NCBI RefSeq assembly: GCF_008000815.1
Contig: NZ_CP042806.1
Span: forward strand, 2,852,001-2,916,000
DNA: 64,000 nucleotides
Reading direction: 5' to 3'
DNA from: Terriglobus albidus
GTDB taxonomy: Bacteria; Acidobacteriota; Terriglobia; Terriglobales; Acidobacteriaceae
The translations under genes were made by a program, and so were the position numbers. Within the stretch, counting starts at the first letter, position 1. Each line of letters opens with the position of its first letter. The notes under the pieces are model-generated. The model made no database searches. It worked only from the letters and a program-made list of their open reading frames with translations, and had not been told where the DNA came from. Positions 47,689 through 55,261 of the stretch are shown in pieces.

Positions 47689-48966
47689 ATGAGATCGGCA
47701 TTGTCGGACGCGAAGGTAAAGCAGGCAAAGGCAGGGACAACAGCTTGGAAGATCACCGATGGCGGAGGGTTATTTCTTCTAGTGACACCAAGCGGCGGGA
47801 AGCTTTGGCGCTGGAAGTACCGCTATCAGGGCAAAGCGAAACTCATGGCACTCGGACAATATCCTGATGTCTCTCTGACTCTCGCCCGAGAGCTGCACAG
47901 AAAGGGCCGTGAGCTATTGGCTACCGGCGTCGATCCGATGGCCCAGAGGAAGGCGGACAAGCTGAGAACACGCGAGGCGGACGAGAACTCGTTCGCGACC
48001 GTCGCGGCCAAATGGCTGGAGCACTGGCGTGTTGGCAAGTCCGTCCGGCATTGGGGTACGGTTAGCCGCCGTTTGAAGGCCGACATCTTGCCGATCTTGG
48101 GAGCATGTCCCATCGGGACGATTGGGGCTCCGGATGTGGTTGCGGTGGCGAAGGCAATCGAGGGACGTGGACCCACAGACCTCCCAAAGCGGTCACTGCA
48201 ATACATCGGGCAAATCTTCCGATATGCCATCGCTCATGGGTATGCGACACGCAATCCTGCGAGTGAGGTAAAACCCGGCGACATCCTGAAGTCAACGCAA
48301 ACGGTCAATCAGGCTTGCATCGATGCAAAAGAGCTGCCTGATCTACTCAAAGCCATCGAGGTCTATCGCGGGACGCAAATGACGCGGCTGGCGTTCAAGC
48401 TGATGGCCCTGACCTTCGTTCGGACGGCAGAATTGGTTGGCGCGAAGTGGAGCGAGTTCGACTTAGCTGCGGCACGTTGGGATATCCCGGCTGAGCGGAT
48501 GAAGCTGAAGGCTCCCCACATCGTTCCGTTGGCAAGGCAAACGATTGAAGTACTGGAGTCATTGCGCCTCATCTCGGGGGATTCCGAGTACCTGTTCCCC
48601 AAGGCATTATCCGGGGCGGCTAGGAGATCAAGGACTCCATCGAAGGCGGCGGACGCCGCTGCTGGCAGGTCTGTGACGATGAGCAAAAACACTCTCCTTG
48701 AAGGGCTGGACCGCATGGGCTACAAGGGCCGGATGACGGGGCATGGCTTCCGGAGCTTGGCATCGACGATTCTCAATGAGCATGACTTCGATGAAGCGCA
48801 TATAGAACTGCAGCTCGCCCACATGAAGCGCAACAAGGTCGCGGCGGCTTACAACCATGCGAAGTACCTGAGGCAGCGCACAGTGATGATGCAGTGGTGG
48901 GCCGACTTCTTGGAACAGACCCAGCGTGGCGTCAAGGTTCTTCCCTTCCGGTCGCTTGTTGGGTAA
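47689..48966 (+). CDS. P4-type tyrosine integrase
   Basis: 425 residues from the ATG at 47689, with GGGGG ten bases upstream. The N-terminal DUF4102 arm-binding domain is 'ALSDAKVKQAKAGTTAWKITDGGGLFLLVTPSGGKLWRWKYRYQGK...LGQYPDVSLTLARE'. It is followed by a SAM-like core-binding domain (about 115-200) and the catalytic domain: Arg in 'LTFVRTAELVGAKW', 'HGFRSLAST', and the nucleophile Tyr region 'HMKRNKVAAAYNHAKYLRQR'. It recombines the element at the tRNA 3' end 190 bases upstream. It appears intact. Confidence 0.95.
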   Translation: MRSALSDAKVKQAKAGTTAWKITDGGGLFLLVTPSGGKLWRWKYRYQGKAKLMALGQYPDVSLTLARELHRKGRELLATGVDPMAQRKADKLRTREADENSFATVAAKWLEHWRVGKSVRHWGTVSRRLKADILPILGACPIGTIGAPDVVAVAKAIEGRGPTDLPKRSLQYIGQIFRYAIAHGYATRNPASEVKPGDILKSTQTVNQACIDAKELPDLLKAIEVYRGTQMTRLAFKLMALTFVRTAELVGAKWSEFDLAAARWDIPAERMKLKAPHIVPLARQTIEVLESLRLISGDSEYLFPKALSGAARRSRTPSKAADAAAGRSVTMSKNTLLEGLDRMGYKGRMTGHGFRSLASTILNEHDFDEAHIELQLAHMKRNKVAAAYNHAKYLRQRTVMMQWWADFLEQTQRGVKVLPFRSLVG

Positions 48967-49217
48967 CGGATTGCCGCCGCTGGGCCTTCGAGCGTGAAAA
49001 TAGCGCGTTGAAGAGGCCACGGACGTCACACGGGGCAACTGGGCGCGATTGTGGGGCGACCTAGGCGATTCGGGCAACCGGGGGTCTTCTTCTCCAGCCC
49101 CAACGGGTAGCCACTGCCCAATGCTTTGAGCTGCAACTTCGCCTCCGTGAGTGTGGCAAAGTGCTTGGATTCCACTCGGGAACAGGTGATCCTTGGACGC
49201 CCCCGAGGAGGAACGAC
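48967..49217. other. Element spacer, no gene seen
   Basis: No reading frame with a ribosome site is found until GAGGAGG at 49202-49208, which belongs to the next small gene. Confidence 0.4.
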
Positions 49218-49415
49218 ATGACCAGCACACCAACACTCACAATCGACCAGACCGACGAACTAATCCTGAAAGCCTGCACACCCGAGGACGGAGCCATTGA
49301 GGACGCCGAGGTAAGCGAGACGGAGGTCTCCTACTTCTTCGAGTCCGGCGCGGTCGGCACAGTGTCCCGTGTAAGGGGAGCGGTCCAGATCACAAGTGCA
49401 CACCGTAGTCGGTAA
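49218..49415 (+). CDS. Small acidic element protein
   Basis: 65 residues from the ATG at 49218; GAGGAGG about nine bases upstream decides this start over an earlier ATG at 49161. The sequence is Thr/Glu-rich (MTSTPTLTIDQTDELILKACTPEDGAIEDAEVSETEVSYFF) with a more basic C-terminus. No family recognised. Confidence 0.55.
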   Translation: MTSTPTLTIDQTDELILKACTPEDGAIEDAEVSETEVSYFFESGAVGTVSRVRGAVQITSAHRSR

Positions 49416-49545
49416 CGCCCCTCCGACCGCACTAGACGAACCTGACGCGACTGGGCGCTTACTCTAGGCGACCTGCAAACGGGTCCGGGCACGCCACTGT
49501 GATTTACGATGGCGAAGACCAAGGTTTAGAAAACCGGGAAGCCTC

Positions 49546-50055
49546 GTGACTATAACTCAAGCTGTGACGTTGGATGAGATCGAAGAACATCTCAGGAACC
49601 TCGGTTCAGGCAATCACTCCGATAACATGGATCGGCTGAGCCGATTTTCATGCTATTTCTGTGTCGTGATGACGGAGGACGATTTCTTGGGCACCGTTTT
49701 CCTGCAAAACCCGGAGGTGGCGAGCATCGTCCCCGAGGGGGAAAGCCGTAAGCTTCGAGATGTGGCACGACGTGGGATTGATCTTCAACTGCCGGTTCTC
49801 GGCCCGAATTGGAACCTCGCGACGAACCTCGACCAGATGCGCAGTCAGCTCGCTGGTGGCAGTATCTGTTTGGGCTCCCCTGTCCTGTGTGAGGCTAGAG
49901 ACGGTGAGGAAAAACACGGGGCTTGGTACCTGCAGGACGGTTCTCACCGCTCCCTTGCGTATGCGATGTTGTTGCTCATGGGTGAGGCTCAATATGAGGA
50001 GCAGATCGCATTTTGTGCAATGAATGCTCCGATGGCGGCAGCCCTCACACGATAG
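49546..50055 (+). CDS. Element cargo protein with ParB-like 'DGSHR' motif
   Basis: 169 residues from a GTG at 49546 (GGGAAG upstream; ATG at 49628 is an alternative). The sequence 'WYLQDGSHRSLAYAMLLL' resembles the DG(N/S)HR loop of ParB/Srx-type nucleotide-hydrolysing or kinase folds, in which the His/Arg contact phosphate. The rest (for example 'VFLQNPEVASIVPEGESRKL') is not recognised. It is an orphan of the integrase arm. Possible roles are a defence or regulatory cargo; this is inference. Confidence 0.55.
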   Translation: MTITQAVTLDEIEEHLRNLGSGNHSDNMDRLSRFSCYFCVVMTEDDFLGTVFLQNPEVASIVPEGESRKLRDVARRGIDLQLPVLGPNWNLATNLDQMRSQLAGGSICLGSPVLCEARDGEEKHGAWYLQDGSHRSLAYAMLLLMGEAQYEEQIAFCAMNAPMAAALTR

Positions 50056-50224
50056 AGGCGACCAACCCAAGGTCAGCAGGAATAGCCAACTCACGATCTT
50101 CCGCCTCGTCTTTATGGCTCTCGTACCAATTGAACAGGCCTGCTGCGAGCAAAATCGCAGCGGCAAGAAGCAACACTGATCTCATGGCTTTTCCAAGCCA
50201 ACGACCAAGACGTACATAGTTCAT
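50045..50224 (-). CDS. Small single-TM element protein
   Basis: 59 residues from ATG at 50224, or 46 from ATG at 50185, which has the better ribosome site (GGAAA five bases upstream). One TM segment (RSVLLLAAAILLAAGLFNWY) is followed by an acidic linker (ESHKDEAEDRE). The 3' end overlaps the convergent gene by 11 bases. No family recognised. Confidence 0.45.
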   Translation of the reverse strand: MNYVRLGRWLGKAMRSVLLLAAAILLAAGLFNWYESHKDEAEDRELAIPADLGLVASIV

Positions 50225-50308
50225 AGGGCGGCAGTCTAGCAGCCCCCTCGTCATCCCGAAAGGAAAATCCCATCGGACTCTCGTGGAGGCCCTTGTACCA
50301 TCCTCTTT

Positions 50309-51292
50309 ATGAACGATCCACTCAGCGCAGAACCCGACCTCATCAAAGATCTGCTTACGAAACCCATACCTAAAAACCTCTGGCACTACACCAGTTACAA
50401 AGCCTTTCAAGGCATCGTCGAGTCGAAGCAGATTTTTGCTACCGACCTCCGCTACCTCAACGATAGCCAAGAGTTCGTTCATGCCAAGGAATTGGCCCAG
50501 GAGCTTGCCGACGAAGTAGTAGATTCGTCCGCTGCCGGTGTGGTGGTGAATGGGATGCTCAAGAAAGCCGTGGACTTAGCATTCAATACGGGGCCGCTTC
50601 GTGCAGATCGACTTCAAGTTATGGTTGCGTCGTTTTCCAATGCGCGAGATCAGCTAAGCCAGTGGCGAGGCTACTCGGGGGCATCAAGCGGAGTGAGTAT
50701 ATCGTTCGACCTTTCGAAGATCCGACCGCCATTGGGGGTCGAGACTGCGGTTGTGTTCGCACCCTGCGTCTACGAGCTTTCGGAGAAAAAGGCGTTACTA
50801 CAGCGTGCGCTCTCTCATATGGTTGGCGTTGTGGCTGAGTGGGTGCAGGACGTTCAGGAGGCGATCCAATCAGACCCCCAGCTTCTTAACAAAATTAAGA
50901 ACCCGACTGAACATGGTTCCCCCTACGTCAATGGGTTGGATCTCAATGCCCGTCTTCGACAGGCCATGACGAAGGTCAACTTCGACCTCGTCCGCCTTTG
51001 TCCGTTATTGAAAGATTCTTCGTTTTCAGAGGAGCGAGAGTGGCGTTTGGTACTCCCAATCTCTGCGGGCAAGCAATTGCAGAATCCAATAAAGTTCCGT
51101 CCCACCAGCAACACGCTAGTTCCGTATATTCCGTACCCGTTATGCGGACCGGACGAACCGGCACCAGTAAATGACCTTATCCTTGGGCCAGGAAGCCACG
51201 CCGAGGCGGAAGCGGCAACATTCTCATTTCTTCAAAGTAAACACATAATGGTCAAGCCTCAGACTTCAAAGGTTCCTTATCGTGCTTCTTAG
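50309..51292 (+). CDS. DUF2971 protein (candidate defence cargo)
   Basis: 327 residues. DUF2971 signatures: 'NLWHYTSYKAFQGIVESKQIFATDLRYLNDSQEFVHAKELA', 'VMVASFSNARDQLSQWRGYSGASSGVSISFDL', and near the end 'DSSFSEEREWRLVLP'. The H-Y-T, N-D-S.E, S-Q-W-R-Y and E-W-R residues recall the pocket of ADP-ribosyltransferase-like folds. The family is frequent in prophage-satellite and defence-island cargo but biochemically little known. No clear Shine-Dalgarno before the ATG. It converges on the capsid-protease operon. Confidence 0.8.
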   Translation: MNDPLSAEPDLIKDLLTKPIPKNLWHYTSYKAFQGIVESKQIFATDLRYLNDSQEFVHAKELAQELADEVVDSSAAGVVVNGMLKKAVDLAFNTGPLRADRLQVMVASFSNARDQLSQWRGYSGASSGVSISFDLSKIRPPLGVETAVVFAPCVYELSEKKALLQRALSHMVGVVAEWVQDVQEAIQSDPQLLNKIKNPTEHGSPYVNGLDLNARLRQAMTKVNFDLVRLCPLLKDSSFSEEREWRLVLPISAGKQLQNPIKFRPTSNTLVPYIPYPLCGPDEPAPVNDLILGPGSHAEAEAATFSFLQSKHIMVKPQTSKVPYRAS

Positions 51293-51297
51293 ACGTG

Positions 51298-51963
51298 TCA
51301 CAGAGCGGCGAACTCCGACGCTTGCTTGGCCAACTTCACCAGCTCCGCCACGAAGGCCTTGGTCCCGTCGTCCTCATCGTCTTCGAGGACAGGATCGTCC
51401 TCATCGTCAACGCCGTCGAGCAACGCCTTCAGGTGCATTTGAATGCCTTGCTGGTGCCGGTCGATGGCCTTGCGGTGATCGCTGATGGCCTTCAGGTGCT
51501 TCGCCCTGTCCGCATCTGACACGCCCTTCACAGACGTGACCATCGCAGCCTGGTTCATCGGGATCGTAACGATGGAGACCTCCCACAATCTTAATTCGGT
51601 CAAATGCCGAATGTCTCCGTCGTAGGTGGCCTGAAGCGTGTCGAAGCCAATCGACAACCCTTTGATGATGCCTTCGCGCATGAACTTGTAAGCTTTTTGA
51701 GCCGTCGGATCGCTCATTAGCAGGGAGCCGATGACCTGCAAACCGTCGCGCGAGTCGATGACCTTACAAGAACCGATTGGCTCGTCGGTCTTATGCTGCC
51801 ATAGCACCGGGAAGGTCTTGCCGGGAATTAGCGTTCTGGAAAATGCGCCTGCATCTACCACGTCATTTCCAAGGTCAACGTTGCCGTAGACCGAAGCCAT
51901 GCCGACGAAGGTGCCTGCATCATCGACGCTCTTGATCTTGAGATTGAAATCTCTGTGCTCCAT
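51298..51963 (-). CDS. HK97-family prohead protease
   Basis: 221 residues from the ATG at 51963, GGAGG six bases upstream. U35-type protease core: 'GTFVGMASVYGNVDLGNDVVDAGAFSRTL', catalytic His57 in 'PVLWQHKTDEPIG', Ser104 in 'GIIKGLSIGF', and 'LRLWEVSIVTIPMN'. A C-terminal acidic coiled segment (~180-215) resembles a scaffold tail. In tailed phages this protease matures the capsid. Here it follows the capsid gene instead of preceding it. Confidence 0.93.
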   Translation of the reverse strand: MEHRDFNLKIKSVDDAGTFVGMASVYGNVDLGNDVVDAGAFSRTLIPGKTFPVLWQHKTDEPIGSCKVIDSRDGLQVIGSLLMSDPTAQKAYKFMREGIIKGLSIGFDTLQATYDGDIRHLTELRLWEVSIVTIPMNQAAMVTSVKGVSDADRAKHLKAISDHRKAIDRHQQGIQMHLKALLDGVDDEDDPVLEDDEDDGTKAFVAELVKLAKQASEFAAL

Positions 51964-52042
51964 GTTCGCCTCCTCCAGTTTTTTGGCATATGAACACACA
52001 GCGCGGAGCCGCCATAAAGACAGGCCCCGCGCTGCATTGATC

Positions 52043-53197
52043 TTATGCTGGCGAACTGGAAAACGTTCCTGTGACATAGCTCGCGGGGCGTTTGACCACA
52101 AGGACCAAGCGCTTTTCCGCTCTCACAGCAACGAGGTTTTTTACGAAGTAGTCTTGATGCTCGGTAGAAATTTCCACCTGCATCTCCATCCGATCACGAA
52201 TTTGCGAGGCGATGGGACTGCCGGAGCCGACAAGGAAGGTGCCGTTGGTGATGCTGGTGGTGTAGACCACGTCGAGGCCGAACAGCGATGGGCGGGCATT
52301 GGTCTGCGGGTCACCCAGAATGTAGCGTCCGAAGCTGTCCTTGGTCAGGCGCATCTCGAACCAGTCATTCGGATGAAGGATGATGAACGTCGGATCGAGT
52401 TCCTTTGATGCCGTGATCTGCTGGATGGCGCGACCGACGATGTCAATCTTGTTCCAGCCCTTCGTCGGTGAGAGCAATCCGGTATTGAAGCTCGAAGCCT
52501 GAGTGATGAGGCCGTGCAGGTTCTCACCAGTGTTATCGCCGGAGAGAAGCTGAAGTTCCTCTTCGAGGTTGACATAGTACGGCAGCGTCGAACCAATGAA
52601 GCTGTTCAGTTCCACGAAGTCGTCCAAAATCTGCTTGGTTGCAGGAATCCAAGTGGCGATGGTCCGCACCTTCTCGGAGACCGAGGTGAAGGTGACGGCG
52701 TTCTCCGGCTTGGTGCTGGCTTCCACGACCGGCGATGCGATGTTCATCGGCGTGTTGACCTTGACAAAATCAACAACTTGCATCGAGGTCGGTGCCGCGC
52801 TGAGCAGATCGCGGACCTTCAGAACCTGCCGCGCTTCCTGCGTGATCCCCGGAATCCTATCGATCTGAAGCACACCCGATACAGCCTGTCCGACTGCTGC
52901 CGAGGTGATGGTGGTCTTACGTTCGAAGTCTGCGAAGTCCTTGCCAGACAGGTTGATTCGCGCCACCCCTTTGCGGTCACGGAGAAGGCGGGCGACGTCT
53001 TCGTTCTCCTTGAGCTTCTCGGAAAACGATGGCCCGGATATATCCGCCGAGTGCTTCTCAGCGAGCTTGATGTCCAGAAAATCCACTTGCTTCTGTAGTT
53101 CTTCTAGCTGGCTCTTTGGCGCAGCGTTTGCGATGCCCTCTTTAAGGGTAGCAAGCGCGTTTTTGAGTTCGAGGTCAAGGCTGTTGGGCGTAGGCAT
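52043..53197 (-). CDS. HK97-fold major capsid protein
   Basis: 384 residues; GGAG about nine bases before the ATG at 53197. The N-terminal ~100 residues are a coiled-coil delta/scaffold domain (LDLELKNALATLKEG..QLEELQKQVDFLDIKLAE), normally removed by the prohead protease. The HK97 coat fold follows: 'IPGITQEARQVLKVRDLLSAAPTSMQVVDFVK', 'WIPATKQILDDFVELNSFIGSTLPYYVNLEEELQLLSGDNTGENLHGL', 'FIILHPNDWFEMRLTKDSFGRYILGD', 'LFGLDVVYTTSI'. It appears complete. Confidence 0.94.
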   Translation of the reverse strand: MPTPNSLDLELKNALATLKEGIANAAPKSQLEELQKQVDFLDIKLAEKHSADISGPSFSEKLKENEDVARLLRDRKGVARINLSGKDFADFERKTTITSAAVGQAVSGVLQIDRIPGITQEARQVLKVRDLLSAAPTSMQVVDFVKVNTPMNIASPVVEASTKPENAVTFTSVSEKVRTIATWIPATKQILDDFVELNSFIGSTLPYYVNLEEELQLLSGDNTGENLHGLITQASSFNTGLLSPTKGWNKIDIVGRAIQQITASKELDPTFIILHPNDWFEMRLTKDSFGRYILGDPQTNARPSLFGLDVVYTTSITNGTFLVGSGSPIASQIRDRMEMQVEISTEHQDYFVKNLVAVRAEKRLVLVVKRPASYVTGTFSSSPA

Positions 53198-53413
53198 GGT
53201 GAGGCGCTCCTGTTATTGCACAGAATGGGGTTGGTGATTTCACCCCGAGTGCAGGGAGCGGCTCGGACGGGCGCTGGTACGCGGAGACTTCAGAACGCGA
53301 GTGCTTAACTACGCGGGTCGCGGAGCCTCGGAACGCCTGTTCCTGATTATGCACCTATACGTCGGGGTGAGGCCGAATTTTCTCGCTCGGTGTTTTCATG
53401 GCTTGGCTCTTCT
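53198..53413. other. Short gap between capsid and 83-aa genes
   Basis: No gene supported in this 216-bp stretch; it may hold a promoter for the capsid-protease pair. Confidence 0.35.
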
Positions 53414-53665
53414 TTAATGAACTATGGTCGGTGGTCCCGGTGGAAGCGGCTCTGGCTCCGGCTGGCTGGCTTCGATGATCTGTTGGTGGCCATAGACAGC
53501 CTTGCCGAGTAGCGAAATCTCCTTTTGCATCGCGAAGATCACTTCGTCCTGAGCGGCGATTCGCTTCTCCTGGTCGCGCACAAGACCGATGAACATCGTG
53601 ATAACGTCCCTTACATCTGCTTCGATGGTGGGGTCTTCGGCGGGTAAAACATTGTCGTTGTCCAT
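53414..53665 (-). CDS. Small helical element protein
   Basis: 83 residues, GGAG six bases before the ATG at 53665. Acidic start, a predicted coiled-coil helix (IEADVRDVITMFIGLVRDQEKRIAAQDEVIFAMQKEISLLGKAVYGHQQ) and a Pro-rich tail (PEPEPLPPGPP). It sits where a portal or scaffold gene would be in a phage, but has no resemblance to a portal. Could be a scaffold or assembly accessory; not recognised. Confidence 0.65.
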   Translation of the reverse strand: MDNDNVLPAEDPTIEADVRDVITMFIGLVRDQEKRIAAQDEVIFAMQKEISLLGKAVYGHQQIIEASQPEPEPLPPGPPTIVH

Positions 53666-53682
53666 TCACGTCTCCTTTGGTC

Positions 53683-54159
53683 CTACATGATCTTGAGTTC
53701 AAGGGGATCGATGCCGCCGTTGTCGCCGACGGTCTGGATGCGGGTCCTCGATGCAGGCGTCAGCCCGAATTCTCTGAGCTGCCGGCTCACGATCTCGGCC
53801 TGCGCGTTGATGATCGACAGCAAAGGGGACTGCTGCACGTAGCCGCTCCCCGTCTTCATCAGCAGGCCCGAGTGTGAGCCTTTCGCTGCGGTCTTCACCA
53901 TCAGCGTCTGGGCTTCGATCAGGGTCGCGTAGGCCTGACACAGAATCCCGAGCGCAACGCCATCGCTTTCGCTCAAGACCCTCATGCTCAACAGGAGCGG
54001 CACCAGCCTGCGCCATTCACGACGCGCAGCAGCGGTGAGGTGCTTGGGCATCTCCGGAGCACCAGCAAGTGGTATCGGCTCACGATCTGGCAGCGGTCGA
54101 TGCGACCTGTTGCCTTCAAAGATCTTCAACGCGGTTGGTTTCCTTGGCGGTCCCGGCAT
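53683..54159 (-). CDS. terS: P27-family small terminase subunit
   Basis: 158 residues from the ATG at 54159 (AAGGTG eight bases upstream; ATG at 54180 would add seven). Canonical P27 start 'MPGPPRKPTALKIFEGNRSHRPLPDREP', then 'PKHLTAAARREWRRLVPLL', 'LGILCQAYATLIEAQ', and 'SPLLSIINAQAEIVSRQLREFGLTPASRTRI'. Small terminases choose the DNA to package. With no large subunit on the element, it would have to redirect a helper's motor. Confidence 0.92.
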   Translation of the reverse strand: MPGPPRKPTALKIFEGNRSHRPLPDREPIPLAGAPEMPKHLTAAARREWRRLVPLLLSMRVLSESDGVALGILCQAYATLIEAQTLMVKTAAKGSHSGLLMKTGSGYVQQSPLLSIINAQAEIVSRQLREFGLTPASRTRIQTVGDNGGIDPLELKIM

Positions 54160-54472
54160 GTTATTCACCTTCGTCTCCATCTTGAACCAATCCCCCCGTA
54201 CGCCAACCTGCGATTTTTCGTGAAAGAGGTGCCTGCGGTACGGGGTCTGTTTTTCCTAGAGATCAAGACCGCCCTCGCCTTGCACGTTCCGGTATGTGAC
54301 AACTAACTTACTTTGCACGTGGCGGGAGGTGATAAATAACTCGCCCGCACCACTTACTAAGTCGCCTTCGACAACTTACTACGCAGGCCCGCGTTGGCAC
54401 GGAAACGGCCCGTCCTGCTGTCGCCACGCTGTGGAGCATGGGTTATAACCTTCCATCGCTTCAGCGGCTCTC
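54160..54472. other. Noncoding stretch with ACTTACT repeats upstream of terS
   Basis: No gene seen. It has three copies of ACTTACT (54306, 54352, 54374) and an imperfect hairpin GTGGCGGGAG...CTCGCCCGCAC (54319-54351). This is a plausible site for the late promoter or a packaging (pac/cos) signal of the element. Confidence 0.4.
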
Positions 54473-54688
54473 CTAGAGCACTTCGTTGAGTGCTTGGTCG
54501 AAGCGTTCGTCTTCTTCGCGGCGACCTTCCAGCAGCATCAGGATGTGCAGGTCTTCTTCCATGCGCTTCTCTTGAAGCTGGGTCCAGCATCGCTGCATGC
54601 GTTCGGCACGCTCTTTGTCTTCGTCGCTGATGGCGCACTTGGTCAGCTCATCGATCAGGCGTTGCATGCGCTGGGCGGTTGTCATCAT
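54473..54688 (-). CDS. Small helical element protein
   Basis: 71 residues (GGAG about eight bases upstream), all charged helix: 'MQRLIDELTKCAISDEDKERAERMQRCWTQLQEKRMEEDLHILMLLEGRREEDERF'. It starts just past the stop of the upstream gene (two codons apart). Not recognised. Confidence 0.6.
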   Translation of the reverse strand: MMTTAQRMQRLIDELTKCAISDEDKERAERMQRCWTQLQEKRMEEDLHILMLLEGRREEDERFDQALNEVL

Positions 54689-54692
54689 TGGA

Positions 54693-55028
54693 TCACTCCT
54701 TCGCCGGCTTTAGCCAATCTGCTTCTGCTTGGGAAGCCGCTTTAATTAGTTCGATGACAAGCGACCTCCGTGGCTCCGGTAGGAGATCGACCAACTGCGA
54801 AAGCGGAAGGTTCGGGTGTTGTTTCCGAACATCGTCGGTCAGGAAGGCTACTTCCTTCGCAATGGCAAGTTCCTCGTCGATCTTTTGCAGTTCCGCTTCT
54901 GCGTCATCTTTAGCGGCCTGAGCCCATGCCACGAATTCCTCAACCTCCATCTCGCCAGCGTCGCTGGGTAAGTTGAGGTCTGGGTTTTGCACCGCGTTGA
55001 GCAGCTCGGGGACTTCCTTCACTTTCAT
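54693..55028 (-). CDS. Element protein, paralogue of the next
   Basis: 111 residues. The N-terminal half is an acidic coiled coil (VEEFVAWAQAAKDDAEAELQKIDEELAIAKEV). The C-terminal half 'DDVRKQHPNLPLSQLVDLLPEPRRSLVIELIK' is clearly related to the C-terminal half of the next upstream protein. Two bases separate it from that gene. Function unknown. Confidence 0.65.
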   Translation of the reverse strand: MKVKEVPELLNAVQNPDLNLPSDAGEMEVEEFVAWAQAAKDDAEAELQKIDEELAIAKEVAFLTDDVRKQHPNLPLSQLVDLLPEPRRSLVIELIKAASQAEADWLKPAKE

Positions 55029-55030
55029 AG

Positions 55031-55261
55031 TTATGCCTCCTTCGGGAATGGAATGATCTCTGGAAGTTCATCGAGCAGAGCTGCGAGGCGTGACCGTTCT
55101 GGCTCCGGCAGGTATAGCCCAAGCTCAAAGATGCGAACGTCCGGGTGCTCATCTCGCACCGGTGCAATCAGGTTCTCGATCTCGTCGCAGATAGCAAGGC
55201 GGCGTTGATCTTCAGCGGCCCTTGCGCTTGCTGCGTGGTTGTTATGGTCAAACGTAGTCAT
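55031..55261 (-). CDS. Element protein, paralogue of the previous
   Basis: 76 residues; its ATG overlaps the primase stop (ATGA), indicating coupled translation. C-terminal 'IAPVRDEHPDVRIFELGLYLPEPERSRLAALLDELP' matches the VR-x-x-HP...LPEP-x-RS-x-L pattern of the downstream protein. Function unknown. Confidence 0.65.
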   Translation of the reverse strand: MTTFDHNNHAASARAAEDQRRLAICDEIENLIAPVRDEHPDVRIFELGLYLPEPERSRLAALLDELPEIIPFPKEA

